Part shown: positions 1-6,573 of the stretch, one piece after another
Layout: every line of letters starts with the position of its first letter
Numbering within the stretch: position 1 is the stretch's first letter
NCBI RefSeq assembly: GCF_946479975.1
Contig: NZ_CAMLIX010000030.1
Coordinates: forward strand, 1-30,144
Source: an uncultured Flavobacterium sp.
GTDB taxonomy: Bacteria; Bacteroidota; Bacteroidia; Flavobacteriales; Flavobacteriaceae
Reading direction: 5' to 3'
DNA length: 30,144 nt
Made by a program: the position numbers and the translations under genes
The notes under the pieces: model-generated
Told to the model about the DNA's origin: nothing
The model's input: only the letters and a program-made list of their open reading frames with translations
The model's database searches: none

Positions 1-880
1 TTCTTTTCTCCATTGCAGCTTCAGAACGTTTGTCGTCGATTCTGGCTCCTCTTTCAGAAATGGTTGATGATCTGATTTCGCCCACAACTTCTTCGATTGT
101 TGCTGCGTAAGATTCAACAGCTGCTGTACAACTCATATCTCCAACGGTTCTGAAACGAACAATTCTTTCTTCGATTTGTTCGTCTTCTTCTTGGTACACA
201 AAAGGAGAATGTGACCAGATTAAACCGTCTCTCAAAAAAACTTTTCTTTTATGTGAAAAATAGATCGACGGAATCTCAATGTTTTCTTTTTCGATATAAC
301 TCCAAACATCTAATTCTGTCCAGTTTGAAATTGGGAAAACACGAACGTTTTGTCCGTTTTCGATTTTTCCATTCAAAATATCAAACAACTCCGGTCTTTG
401 ATTTTTTTCGTCCCATTGTCCGAAATCATCACGAACAGAGAAAATACGTTCTTTAGCTCTTGCTTTTTCTTCATCACGACGCGCACCACCAATACACGCA
501 TCAAACTTAAATTCTTCAATTGCATCTAAAAGTGTTGTCGTTTGTAAACTATTTCTACTTGAATATTTTCCAGTTTCTTCAACCACTTTTCCTTCATCAA
601 TAGCATCTTGAACATTACGAACGATCAACTCTAAGCCTAATTCTTCTACCAATTTATCTCTGAAAGCTATTGTTTCAGGGAAATTGTGTCCCGTATCAAC
701 GTGCAATAGAGGAAACGGAATTTTAGCAGGGAAAAATGCTTTTTGCGCCAAACGCACCAATGTAATAGAATCTTTTCCTCCTGAGAAAAGCAAAACCGGT
801 TTGTCAAACTGTGAAATTACTTCTCTGAAAATGTATATTGCTTCACTCTCTAAAGCGTTTGTTTTTAATACTGAACTCAT
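1..880 (-). CDS. cysD: Sulfate adenylyltransferase subunit 2 (CysD), 3' end outside the window
   Basis: Small subunit of ATP sulfurylase, which makes adenylylsulfate (APS) from ATP and sulfate together with the GTPase subunit CysN. The frame is open from an ATG at 880 to the left edge (293 residues). It begins MSSVLKTNALESEAIYIFRE and carries the PP-loop SGGKDS near residue 34, then HVDTGHNFPE, GGARRDEEKARAKER and FPISNWTELDVW, all typical of CysD. The last visible residues (RGARIDDKRSEAAMEKR) are the conserved C-terminus, so only about six residues are missing. It lies 222 nt downstream of cysH in the same direction; a cysN gene would be expected next, outside the window. The identification is secure from the motifs. 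Confidence 0.95.
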   Translation of the reverse strand, partial: MSSVLKTNALESEAIYIFREVISQFDKPVLLFSGGKDSITLVRLAQKAFFPAKIPFPLLHVDTGHNFPETIAFRDKLVEELGLELIVRNVQDAIDEGKVVEETGKYSSRNSLQTTTLLDAIEEFKFDACIGGARRDEEKARAKERIFSVRDDFGQWDEKNQRPELFDILNGKIENGQNVRVFPISNWTELDVWSYIEKENIEIPSIYFSHKRKVFLRDGLIWSHSPFVYQEEDEQIEERIVRFRTVGDMSCTAAVESYAATIEEVVGEIRSSTISERGARIDDKRSEAAMEKR

Positions 881-972
881 TTTTGTTTTTTTGTTTCAAG
901 TTTTAAGTTTCAGGTTTTTATTGTGAGTTACCTAAATCTTACACTTTGTTATTCTATTCTCTTTAATTCTTT

Positions 973-1050
973 ATCGGGTTGAAAACCAACGCTAAATATA
1001 TTGTTAATCTGTATCAATCTGCGTCTCCATCGGGTTGAAACCCGACGCTA
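973..1050. repeat. Two copies of a short palindromic (REP-like) repeat
   Basis: A 22-nt unit occurs at 973-994 and again at 1029-1050, differing at two positions. The second copy contains a perfect hairpin, CGGGTT-ga-AACCCG, and ends in ACGCTA; the first copy's stem has decayed. Both lie in the 222-nt gap between cysH and cysD. They look like dispersed intergenic repeats and may also shape the mRNA between the two genes. Confidence 0.6.
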
Positions 1051-1102
1051 CAATATGAATCCTTCCTTCGGAACTTTATCTATATTCTTTATTCTTTTCT
1101 CT

Positions 1103-1813
1103 CTATTCTTTTTTGGCACTATGTAAACCACACTCTTTATGGCTTGATTCCCACCACCATCTTCCTGCTCTTATGTCTTCACCCGGGAAAATTGCTCTGG
1201 TACAAGGCGCGCATCCAATACTTACGAAACCTTCTTTGTGTAAAGCATTCTGCGGTACATTAAATTCTTTTAGATGATTTTCAACTTCTTCTAAAGTCCA
1301 TTTTAATAACGGATTGAATTTAATAATTTCGAAACCTCCATCGTATTCAAACAAACTTAAATCGTGTCTGTTTTCTGATTGTTCGGCTCTTAAACCCGTA
1401 ATCCAGACTGCATTTCCTGCCAAAGCTTTTCTTAGCGGAACCACCTTTCGAATAAAACAACATTCTTTTCTGTTTTCAACCGAATCGTAAAAACTATTTG
1501 GTCCTTTAGACTGAAGCAAATTTTCTACTGAAGCCGCTTCCGGAAAATAAACTTCGATCTGTTTTTTGTATTTTTTTAATGTTCTATGAAAAACATCATA
1601 CGTTTCCTGAAATAATCTTCCTGTATCTAAAGTAAAAACCTTTACAGCAATATCGTTTTTAAAAATAAAATCGGTAATTACCTGATCTTCCTGCCCAAAT
1701 GATGTTGAAAAAATCACTTGATTTGGATATCTTTCTGCCAAAAAACTTAACGTTTCTTCAAGCGAAAAATCTTTTGTTTTTTCTAATAATTCTTCTACAA
1801 TAATCGCACTCAT
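1103..1813 (-). CDS. cysH: Assimilatory adenylylsulfate reductase, iron-sulfur type (CysH)
   Basis: Reduces activated sulfate to sulfite. The 236 residues contain the PP-loop-like STSFGQED (36-43), a WITGLRAEQSENR segment (137-149), the paired cysteines C118-C119, C201-x-x-C204 and a C-terminal catalytic cysteine C228 in KECGLH. The CC...CxxC set binds a [4Fe-4S] cluster and marks the subfamily that prefers APS (EC 1.8.4.10); PAPS-specific enzymes lack it. This fits the absence of a visible cysC kinase. Its start lies 20 nt after the stop of the tauE permease gene, so the two are probably cotranscribed. Substrate choice is inferred from the cysteine pattern. Confidence 0.93.
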   Translation of the reverse strand: MSAIIVEELLEKTKDFSLEETLSFLAERYPNQVIFSTSFGQEDQVITDFIFKNDIAVKVFTLDTGRLFQETYDVFHRTLKKYKKQIEVYFPEAASVENLLQSKGPNSFYDSVENRKECCFIRKVVPLRKALAGNAVWITGLRAEQSENRHDLSLFEYDGGFEIIKFNPLLKWTLEEVENHLKEFNVPQNALHKEGFVSIGCAPCTRAIFPGEDIRAGRWWWESSHKECGLHSAKKE

Positions 1814-1833
1814 ATTCTCTTTCCTTTCTAAAC

Positions 1834-2736
1834 TTAAAATAATTTAGATAATGTTTTTAAACTCAATAAAATGATTAAGATTCCAACCGCAATCATCATT
1901 GGTTTCCTTTTAATTCTAGTCACTAAAAATGCTGCAATCGGCGCAGCTATTACTCCACCTAAAATTAATCCGATGATTACCTGCCAGCCGTGGATTCCTC
2001 CAAAAAGCATAAATGTGATTCCGCTTGCAAACGAAATCGCAAACTCAGCAGCATTAACCGAACCAATCGTATATTTCGGATTTCTTCCTCTTCCTAATAA
2101 AGTTGAAGTCACAATCGGACCCCAGCCTCCACCTCCAACTGAATCCATAAAACCTCCAAAAACAGCTAAAACACCTAATTTTTTGGTTTTCTTTTTTTCA
2201 ACATTTTTCTTTAATGCTTTCTTAATAATAATCGCTGCCAACACAATCATGTAAACTGCAATAAAGGGCTTAATTACATCTCCACTGATTACATCAGCCA
2301 ATAAATAAGCTCCAGTAATCGAACCTAAAACTCCTGGAATCAATAAATGTTTTACCAACTTTTTATTGATGTTTCCAAAACGATGATGCGAAAGCGCTGA
2401 TGCCCCCGTCGTAAACATTTCAGAAACGTGAACTGCCGTACTACTAACCACTGGCGGAACTCCGTAAGCCAATAGAAAAGAAGTTGATGTCGCCCCGTAA
2501 CCCATTCCTAAAGCGCCGTCTACAAGCTGAGCAAAAACTCCAATTAAAAAGAAGGCTAAAAGATTTTCATCAAAACCCTGTACTAACCCATTCCAAGAGA
2601 ACTCTGCGTGATGATTATAAATTAGTGTAACCAGCAAACCTAACAACAATACAACAGGTATTATAACCCATAAATTTTCCTTTGAAAAAGCATTAGATTT
2701 TATCGCAGTATTGTTCAATTTAAGTTCATTTTCCAT
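1834..2736 (-). CDS. TauE/SafE-family membrane permease, first gene of the cys operon
   Basis: A 300-residue integral membrane protein with about eight hydrophobic segments. The first spans roughly residues 22-41, and the family-typical glycine-rich stretches follow, including QLVDGALGMGYGATSTS and a second-half GGFMDSVGGGGWGP. TauE/SafE proteins move sulfite, sulfoacetate or related anions. Being first in an operon with cysH and cysD, this one probably carries sulfate, sulfite or another sulfur anion, but neither direction nor substrate can be read from the sequence. A strong promoter lies about 60 nt upstream. A second, divergent member of the family is encoded at 3043-3825. Confidence 0.85.
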   Translation of the reverse strand: MENELKLNNTAIKSNAFSKENLWVIIPVVLLLGLLVTLIYNHHAEFSWNGLVQGFDENLLAFFLIGVFAQLVDGALGMGYGATSTSFLLAYGVPPVVSSTAVHVSEMFTTGASALSHHRFGNINKKLVKHLLIPGVLGSITGAYLLADVISGDVIKPFIAVYMIVLAAIIIKKALKKNVEKKKTKKLGVLAVFGGFMDSVGGGGWGPIVTSTLLGRGRNPKYTIGSVNAAEFAISFASGITFMLFGGIHGWQVIIGLILGGVIAAPIAAFLVTRIKRKPMMIAVGILIILLSLKTLSKLF

Positions 2737-2766
2737 ATTTTAAGAATTTGTTTTCTCTTAAAAATC

Positions 2767-2791
2767 TATTACCCTATCGGCTTAGTAGATT
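2767..2791 (-). promoter_or_regulatory. Candidate operator in the cys operon 5' UTR
   Basis: Just after the predicted transcription start on the minus strand is an imperfect dyad: AATCTACTAA, a six-base spacer, then TAGGGTAATA. About six of ten positions match between the half-sites. Its place at about +1 to +25 suits a repressor site, and the Rrf2-family regulator at 3919-4329 is the obvious candidate. This is weak evidence from one site. Confidence 0.3.
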
Positions 2792-2797
2792 ACTTTG

Positions 2798-2827
2798 CAA
2801 ATGTACTATATATTTTGAAATATCAAA
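2798..2827 (-). promoter_or_regulatory. Promoter of the tauE-cysH-cysD operon
   Basis: Read on the minus strand, TTTG (2827-2824) is followed by 18 nt and then TACATTTG (2805-2798), an exact match to the Bacteroidota consensus TTTG-N~19-TAnnTTTG. The predicted start is near 2791, leaving a 5' UTR of about 55 nt. The rest of the 306-nt gap up to 3042 is AT-rich and must hold the promoter of the divergent permease, but I see no equally good match there. Confidence 0.75.
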
Positions 2828-3042
2828 ACAATATATTTACTTTTTTATACAAGTTAGTATACTAAAAACCAAGACAAAAGAGATTTAATAAAGGATTAAT
2901 AATTTATTTAACAAATTATACACTGCTGAATCATATTTTAACAGCATACTTTAATTTGTGTTTACAAAAATACATATTTAATCTCTACCAAATCTATAGG
3001 ATAATTATAAAAATGTTGTATTTTAGCGGCAAATATTTTTTC

Positions 3043-3825
3043 ATGGATTTTCAGATTGGTCTTGTAATTGCAGGTTTAGTTGTTGGGTTTATTGTTGGGT
3101 TAACTGGTGTGGGAGGTGGTTCGTTAATGACTCCGATTTTATTATACTTTAATATTCCGCCTACAACTGCTGTAGGAACCGATTTACTTTATGCAGCATT
3201 TACTAAAGCTGGAGGCGTATTTGTTCATAATAAAAAGGGCAATATCAACTGGAAAATTACGGGCTGGCTGACTTTAGGAAGTGTTCCTGCATCCTTAATC
3301 ACTTTATGGATTTTACACAGTATTAAAACAGATATAGAAACTGTAAACCGCGTAATAAAACTTAGTTTAGGCTGGGCTTTATTGTTTACTTCGGTAGCCA
3401 TTATATTCAAACAAAAAATATTAAAATATTCGCAAAAGCACGCTGGAGATAAATTTCACAGTGAAAGCAAGACTCAAAATATGCTGACTATTGCAATTGG
3501 AGTTTTACTCGGAGCAACAGTAACTCTAACCTCTATTGGAGCAGGAGCTTTAGGTACTGTAACTTTGTTTTTCCTTTATCCCTTATTACCAACTCCAAAA
3601 TTGGTAGGAACAGAAATTGCTCATGCCGTTCCCTTAACTTTAGTTGCGGGAATTGGCCACGCTTCTATGGGAAATCTGGATTTAGCTTTATTAGGTCAAT
3701 TATTAATGGGATCACTTCCTGGAATCTACATGGGAAGTATGTTGAGCGGAAAAGTACCTGATCAATTTCTTAGAAACGCAATTGCAGTGATGCTATTCTT
3801 AGCAGGATATAAATTGATTTTTTAA
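3043..3825 (+). CDS. TauE/SafE-family membrane permease (second copy)
   Basis: Encodes about 260 residues from the ATG at 3043 (MDFQIGLVIAGLVVGFIVG). The frame is open further upstream (ATGs at 2956 and 3013), but those codons give an untypical polar start, and a weak -7-like element (TATTTTAG, 3019-3026) falls inside them, so 3043 is preferred. Family features are the repeated glycine-rich motifs GLTGVGGGSLMTP near the N-terminus and TLTSIGAGALGT in the second half, with about eight membrane segments. It is transcribed away from the cys operon and converges on the Rrf2 gene. The role is presumably transport of a sulfur anion, with direction and substrate unknown. Confidence 0.82.
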   Translation: MDFQIGLVIAGLVVGFIVGLTGVGGGSLMTPILLYFNIPPTTAVGTDLLYAAFTKAGGVFVHNKKGNINWKITGWLTLGSVPASLITLWILHSIKTDIETVNRVIKLSLGWALLFTSVAIIFKQKILKYSQKHAGDKFHSESKTQNMLTIAIGVLLGATVTLTSIGAGALGTVTLFFLYPLLPTPKLVGTEIAHAVPLTLVAGIGHASMGNLDLALLGQLLMGSLPGIYMGSMLSGKVPDQFLRNAIAVMLFLAGYKLIF

Positions 3826-3838
3826 ATATTTTTTTTTA

Positions 3839-3911
3839 CCATATAAGTAATATAAGTTCATTTTAGGCTTTGCGTAAAGCTTGATTAAATGAACTTATAG
3901 TACTTATATGG
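3839..3911. repeat. Long inverted repeat, family A copy 1 (also a possible two-way terminator)
   Basis: Arms of 25 nt at 3839-3863 and 3887-3911 pair with one mismatch. Each arm starts CCATATAAGT and contains two near-copies of ATATAAGT. The 23-nt loop holds a smaller hairpin, GCTTT-gcgt-AAAGC. T-runs lie on the left and A-rich sequence on the right. It sits exactly between the convergent permease and Rrf2 stop codons, so it could end both transcripts. A second copy with the same arms is at 12291-12386. Confidence 0.8.
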
Positions 3912-3918
3912 TTTAAAA

Positions 3919-4329
3919 TTAAAACGCAATATCTGCTAAAGAATTACTTTCTAATATTTTAAGTGTATTATCGCGAACTTCTGTCATTAAGCGTCTAGCA
4001 GCACAAGTAGATTCATCGTCGCAGTCGTCGCATCTTTCGTAGAAATTATGACTGGCACAAGGCAATAATGCGATTGGTCCTTCTAAAATTCGATAGACTT
4101 TCGCCATACTAATATCTTTCGGATCTTTGATTAAATAATAACCGCCACCTTTGCCTTTTTTAGCTCCAAGAAAACCAGAGTTTCTTAATAGCAATAAAAT
4201 ACTTTCTAAAAATTTAATCGAAATGTGTTCACTTTTTGCAATTTCTGCTATTTGTACAGGATCGTTATTTTCTCTTCTGGCTAAATAGGTTAAAGCTTTT
4301 ATTCCGTATTTTGTTTTCTTTGAAAGCAC
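3919..4329 (-). CDS. Rrf2-family transcriptional regulator
   Basis: 136 residues with the N-terminal winged helix-turn-helix of the Rrf2 family (MLSKKTKYGIKALTYLARRE, then ISIKFLESILLLLRNSGFLG and the wing KGKGGGYYL). Cysteines C91, C100, C103 and C109 form the usual region for Fe-S or thiol sensing in IscR/NsrR-type members; the CxxC spacing differs from classical IscR. CymR, another member, controls cysteine metabolism in Firmicutes. The position between cys and met genes suggests control of sulfur assimilation here, which is an inference. A perfect dyad overlaps its own promoter region (4424-4444). Confidence 0.88.
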   Translation of the reverse strand: MLSKKTKYGIKALTYLARRENNDPVQIAEIAKSEHISIKFLESILLLLRNSGFLGAKKGKGGGYYLIKDPKDISMAKVYRILEGPIALLPCASHNFYERCDDCDDESTCAARRLMTEVRDNTLKILESNSLADIAF

Positions 4330-4338
4330 TAATTACAA

Positions 4339-4370
4339 TTTTAGATTTTAGATTGCTGATTTTAGATTTA
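4339..4370 (-). repeat. AT-rich dispersed repeat, copy 1
   Basis: An AT-rich sequence built around ATCAGCAATCT flanked by TAAAATCT units, in minus orientation just upstream of the Rrf2 start. Plus-orientation copies occur at 4550-4577 (running into the metZ stop) and 6536-6573 (running into the thrA stop). Function unknown; the gene-end placement of two copies is notable. Confidence 0.55.
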
Positions 4371-4403
4371 ATTGTAAATCAATAATCTAATTTTATTAGA
4401 AAG

Positions 4404-4444
4404 CAAAAATATACTTTTTAAATTAGAATATTGTTAATATTCTA
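4404..4444 (-). promoter_or_regulatory. Promoter -7 element and perfect dyad upstream of the Rrf2 gene
   Basis: TATTTTTG (minus strand, 4411-4404) matches the TAnnTTTG element. Upstream of it, in the -33 region, is a perfect palindrome, TAGAATATT-gtt-AATATTCTA (4424-4444, 9-bp arms). No good TTTG box is visible, as expected for a site occupied by a regulator. Autoregulation by the Rrf2 protein is a reasonable guess. Confidence 0.5.
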
Positions 4445-4491
4445 CTTAATCTATCTTATTTAAAAAGCGAGGTGATTTTCATCAATAAAAA

Positions 4492-4524
4492 ACGATTTTC
4501 AACTGCCAAAACTGCCAAAAATCG
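4492..4524 (-). terminator. Terminator downstream of metZ
   Basis: Stem ACGATTTT (4492-4499) with AAAATCGT (4517-4524) and a 17-nt loop. On the minus strand it is followed by TTTTTTATT. It lies about 50 nt after the metZ stop. Confidence 0.6.
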
Positions 4525-4549
4525 TCTATATTAAATACTCCAAAAATAT

Positions 4550-4577
4550 AAAATCAGCAATCTGAAATCTAAAATTA
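4550..4577 (+). repeat. AT-rich dispersed repeat, copy 2
   Basis: The same AT-rich ATCAGCAATCT-centred sequence as at 4339-4370 (inverted) and 6536-6573. Its end overlaps the metZ stop codon. Confidence 0.5.
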
Positions 4578-5747
4578 AGAAAGCGCTTGTTTTAAATCTG
4601 CGATTACATCTTCTACCGTTTCTAAACCAACAGAAACACGAACTAAACCTTGCGTAATTCCAACTGCTAATTGATCTTCTTCCGATAATTTGCTGTGTGT
4701 TGTAGAAGCTGGATGCGTTACAATTGTTTTTACATCGCCAATATTTGCCGAAAGAGAACACAATTTAATTTTGTCCAAAAATTGTCTTCCTGCTTCAAGT
4801 CCGCCTTTAATTTCGATCGCGATAATGTTACCGCCTAAACGCATTTGTTTTTTGGCAATTTCATATTTTGGATGCGATTTCAAAAACGGATATTTCACAC
4901 TGTTTACATTCGGATGGCTTTCTAAAAATTCTGCCACTTTCAATGCGTTTTCACAATGTCTGTCTACACGAACCGCCAAAGTCTCTAAACTTTTTGACAA
5001 AACCCAAGCATTGAAAGGCGACATTGCTGGTCCTGTATTTCTTGAAAACAAATAAATCTTACGAATCAATTCTGCTTCTCCAACTGCAACTCCGCCTAAA
5101 ACACGACCTTGTCCGTCCATTAATTTTGTTGCTGAATGCACTACGATATGCGCTCCGTATTTAATAGGCTGCTGAATGTATGGCGTAGCGAAACAGTTAT
5201 CAATTATTAAAATCAGATTGTGCTTTTTTGCAATTTGTCCTAATAATTCCAAATCAATTACATCTACACCTGGATTTGTTGGCGTTTCTGCGTAAAGAAT
5301 TTTAGTATTGGGCTGAATAAAACTTTCAATTGTTTCTGGCTTATTGATATCAAAATAAGAAGTTTCGATTTTCCATTTTGGAAAATACGTCATGAATAAA
5401 GCATGCGTCGATCCAAAAACGCTTCCAGCCGAAACAATATGATCGCCTGATTCTAATAATGCAGCAAATGTAGAATAGATTGCAGCCATTCCTGTTGCAA
5501 AAGCGTAACCCGCTTCTGCACCTTCCATTACGCAAACTTTATCAACAAATTCTGTTGTATTTGGATTACTGAAACGAGAGTAAATATTACGAACTTTTTC
5601 TTCTGTAAAAGAAGCTCTCATATCCTCTGCATCTTCAAATACAAAACTTGATGATAAGTATAAAGGAGTTGAGTGTTCCTGAAATTGTGTTTTTTCTAAA
5701 TGTGTTCTAATGGCTTGTGTTTCAAAACCAAATTCTTCTGTATTCAT
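4575..5747 (-). CDS. metZ: O-succinylhomoserine sulfhydrylase-type enzyme (MetZ)
   Basis: A 390-residue PLP enzyme of the Cys/Met-metabolism family. It converts an O-acylhomoserine plus sulfide to homocysteine, or acts as a related transsulfuration enzyme. The PLP lysine is K208 in HSATKLMDGQGR; the motif ending GQGR rather than GNGT groups it with MetZ rather than MetY. Other landmarks are YSRFSNPNT (57-64), the glycine-rich ATGMAAI (84-90) and IDNCFATPY (182-190). The C-terminal HPASTTHSKL is also conserved. It is probably transcribed separately from osmC, 185 nt upstream, with a terminator behind it. Family members with different acyl preferences look alike, so the exact substrate is inferred. 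Confidence 0.88.
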   Translation of the reverse strand: MNTEEFGFETQAIRTHLEKTQFQEHSTPLYLSSSFVFEDAEDMRASFTEEKVRNIYSRFSNPNTTEFVDKVCVMEGAEAGYAFATGMAAIYSTFAALLESGDHIVSAGSVFGSTHALFMTYFPKWKIETSYFDINKPETIESFIQPNTKILYAETPTNPGVDVIDLELLGQIAKKHNLILIIDNCFATPYIQQPIKYGAHIVVHSATKLMDGQGRVLGGVAVGEAELIRKIYLFSRNTGPAMSPFNAWVLSKSLETLAVRVDRHCENALKVAEFLESHPNVNSVKYPFLKSHPKYEIAKKQMRLGGNIIAIEIKGGLEAGRQFLDKIKLCSLSANIGDVKTIVTHPASTTHSKLSEEDQLAVGITQGLVRVSVGLETVEDVIADLKQALS

Positions 5748-5769
5748 TGTGTTGTTGTTTTTGTTTTAA

Positions 5770-5870
5770 CACGAATTGCACTAATTGGCACAAATTCGAT
5801 TTCTTTCTAAAATTTCACAAAGATTCGCAAAGAGAAACACGGAGTTTCGCTAAGTTTCGGAGTGAATTTT
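5770..5870. repeat. Intergenic degenerate repeats between osmC and metZ
   Basis: The segment contains repeated short units such as CACGAATTGCA / CACAAATTCG and TTCGCAAAG / TTTCGCTAAG / TTTCGGAG. This is low-complexity intergenic repeat sequence rather than a gene. No clear TAnnTTTG promoter for metZ stands out in it. Confidence 0.4.
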
Positions 5871-5932
5871 ATTATTTATTAAGTCAAAGAATTATCTAAT
5901 TTTCTAATTATCAAATTCTCTAATTATTTAGT

Positions 5933-6358
5933 TTACAAAGCTTCTTTATTTAAAACCACTTTGTATTTAATTGTTGCTGTTGGTTCAACTGTTTTGGCAA
6001 CTGAGCAGTATTTTTCGAAAGATAGTTGTGCTGCTTTTTTTGCTTTTTCAGGATTAATTTCTCCTTCTAAATAAAAAACCACATCGATTTCTTTGAAAGG
6101 TTTTGCTTCTCCAACCTGAACACGAAGTCCTTCAACCTCAGCATCAAAAGAAGTGATTTCCTGACGTTGTTTCTTCAAGATTGAAATCATATCGATAGCA
6201 CTGCAACCAGCAACTCCCATTAATACTAATTCCATTGGACTTGCACCTAAATCGCTTCCGCCAAATTCGGCTCTGCTGTCAACGTCAACTATATGGCCGC
6301 GCTCATTTTTTACTTTGAAATGAAATGCGTCGTTTACTCTGTTTAAGGTTACTTTCAT
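5933..6358 (-). CDS. OsmC/Ohr-family protein
   Basis: 141 residues from the ATG at 6358 (MKVTLNRVNDAFHFKVKNER). The frame is open 11 codons further upstream, but those are Lys/Asn-rich, unlike the family. OsmC-type proteins reduce organic or persulfide peroxides with two cysteines; here these are C52 (in VAGCSAID) and C118 (in FEKYCSV), at the expected positions. PMELVLMGVAGC is the family hallmark. The protein lies between thrA and metZ among methionine genes. Some OsmC-like proteins handle sulfane sulfur, which would suit this place, but that is a guess. Confidence 0.85.
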   Translation of the reverse strand: MKVTLNRVNDAFHFKVKNERGHIVDVDSRAEFGGSDLGASPMELVLMGVAGCSAIDMISILKKQRQEITSFDAEVEGLRVQVGEAKPFKEIDVVFYLEGEINPEKAKKAAQLSFEKYCSVAKTVEPTATIKYKVVLNKEAL

Positions 6359-6403
6359 TGTGTTGTTATTTTTTTTGTTTTTTTTATTCAATTTTGCGCA
6401 ATC

Positions 6404-6507
6404 TTGTCATTCGAGGAACGAGAAATCGCACTAGTTTGTCGACAAAGATTTTAAGCCTTTCTTTATGGAGTTTCGAGTGTGATTTCTCCTTTCAGTCGAA
6501 ATGACAA
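6404..6507. repeat. MITE-like inverted-repeat element
   Basis: Starts TTGTCATTCGAGG (6404) and ends GAAATGACAA (6507). The inner parts are also inverted: GAGAAATCGCAC on the left matches GTGTGATTTCTC on the right with one difference. About 104 nt in total, with no coding content. It lies between the thrA stop and the OsmC start. Its structure matches a small non-autonomous palindromic element; no target duplication is clear. Confidence 0.55.
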
Positions 6508-6535
6508 ACTGTGACAAAAACTTTGCAAGATCTCC

Positions 6536-6573
6536 AATCTAAAATCTAAAATCAGCAATCTAAAATTAAATTA
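6536..6573 (+). repeat. AT-rich dispersed repeat, copy 3
   Basis: The longest copy of the ATCAGCAATCT-centred AT-rich repeat seen at 4339 and 4550. It ends on the thrA stop codon, as copy 2 ends on the metZ stop. Confidence 0.5.

Noticed and set aside
211..926. Two plus-strand open frames near the left edge
   Set aside because: They are antisense to cysD, whose frame is continuous and carries all family motifs.
1871..2254. A 127-codon plus-strand open frame inside the tauE permease gene
   Set aside because: It lies wholly antisense to a well-supported gene, and its Pro/Ile/Thr-rich translation mirrors the membrane segments on the other strand.
4690..5055. A plus-strand open frame of 121 codons inside metZ
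   Set aside because: Antisense to conserved MetZ sequence, with no promoter and an unnatural composition; same judgement for the opposite-strand frames inside thrA, metY, hppA and the 11184-12272 gene.
6392..6570. A non-coding RNA gene between osmC and thrA
   Set aside because: The fold is explained by the inverted-repeat element and the AT-rich repeat; there is no promoter or terminator pair.
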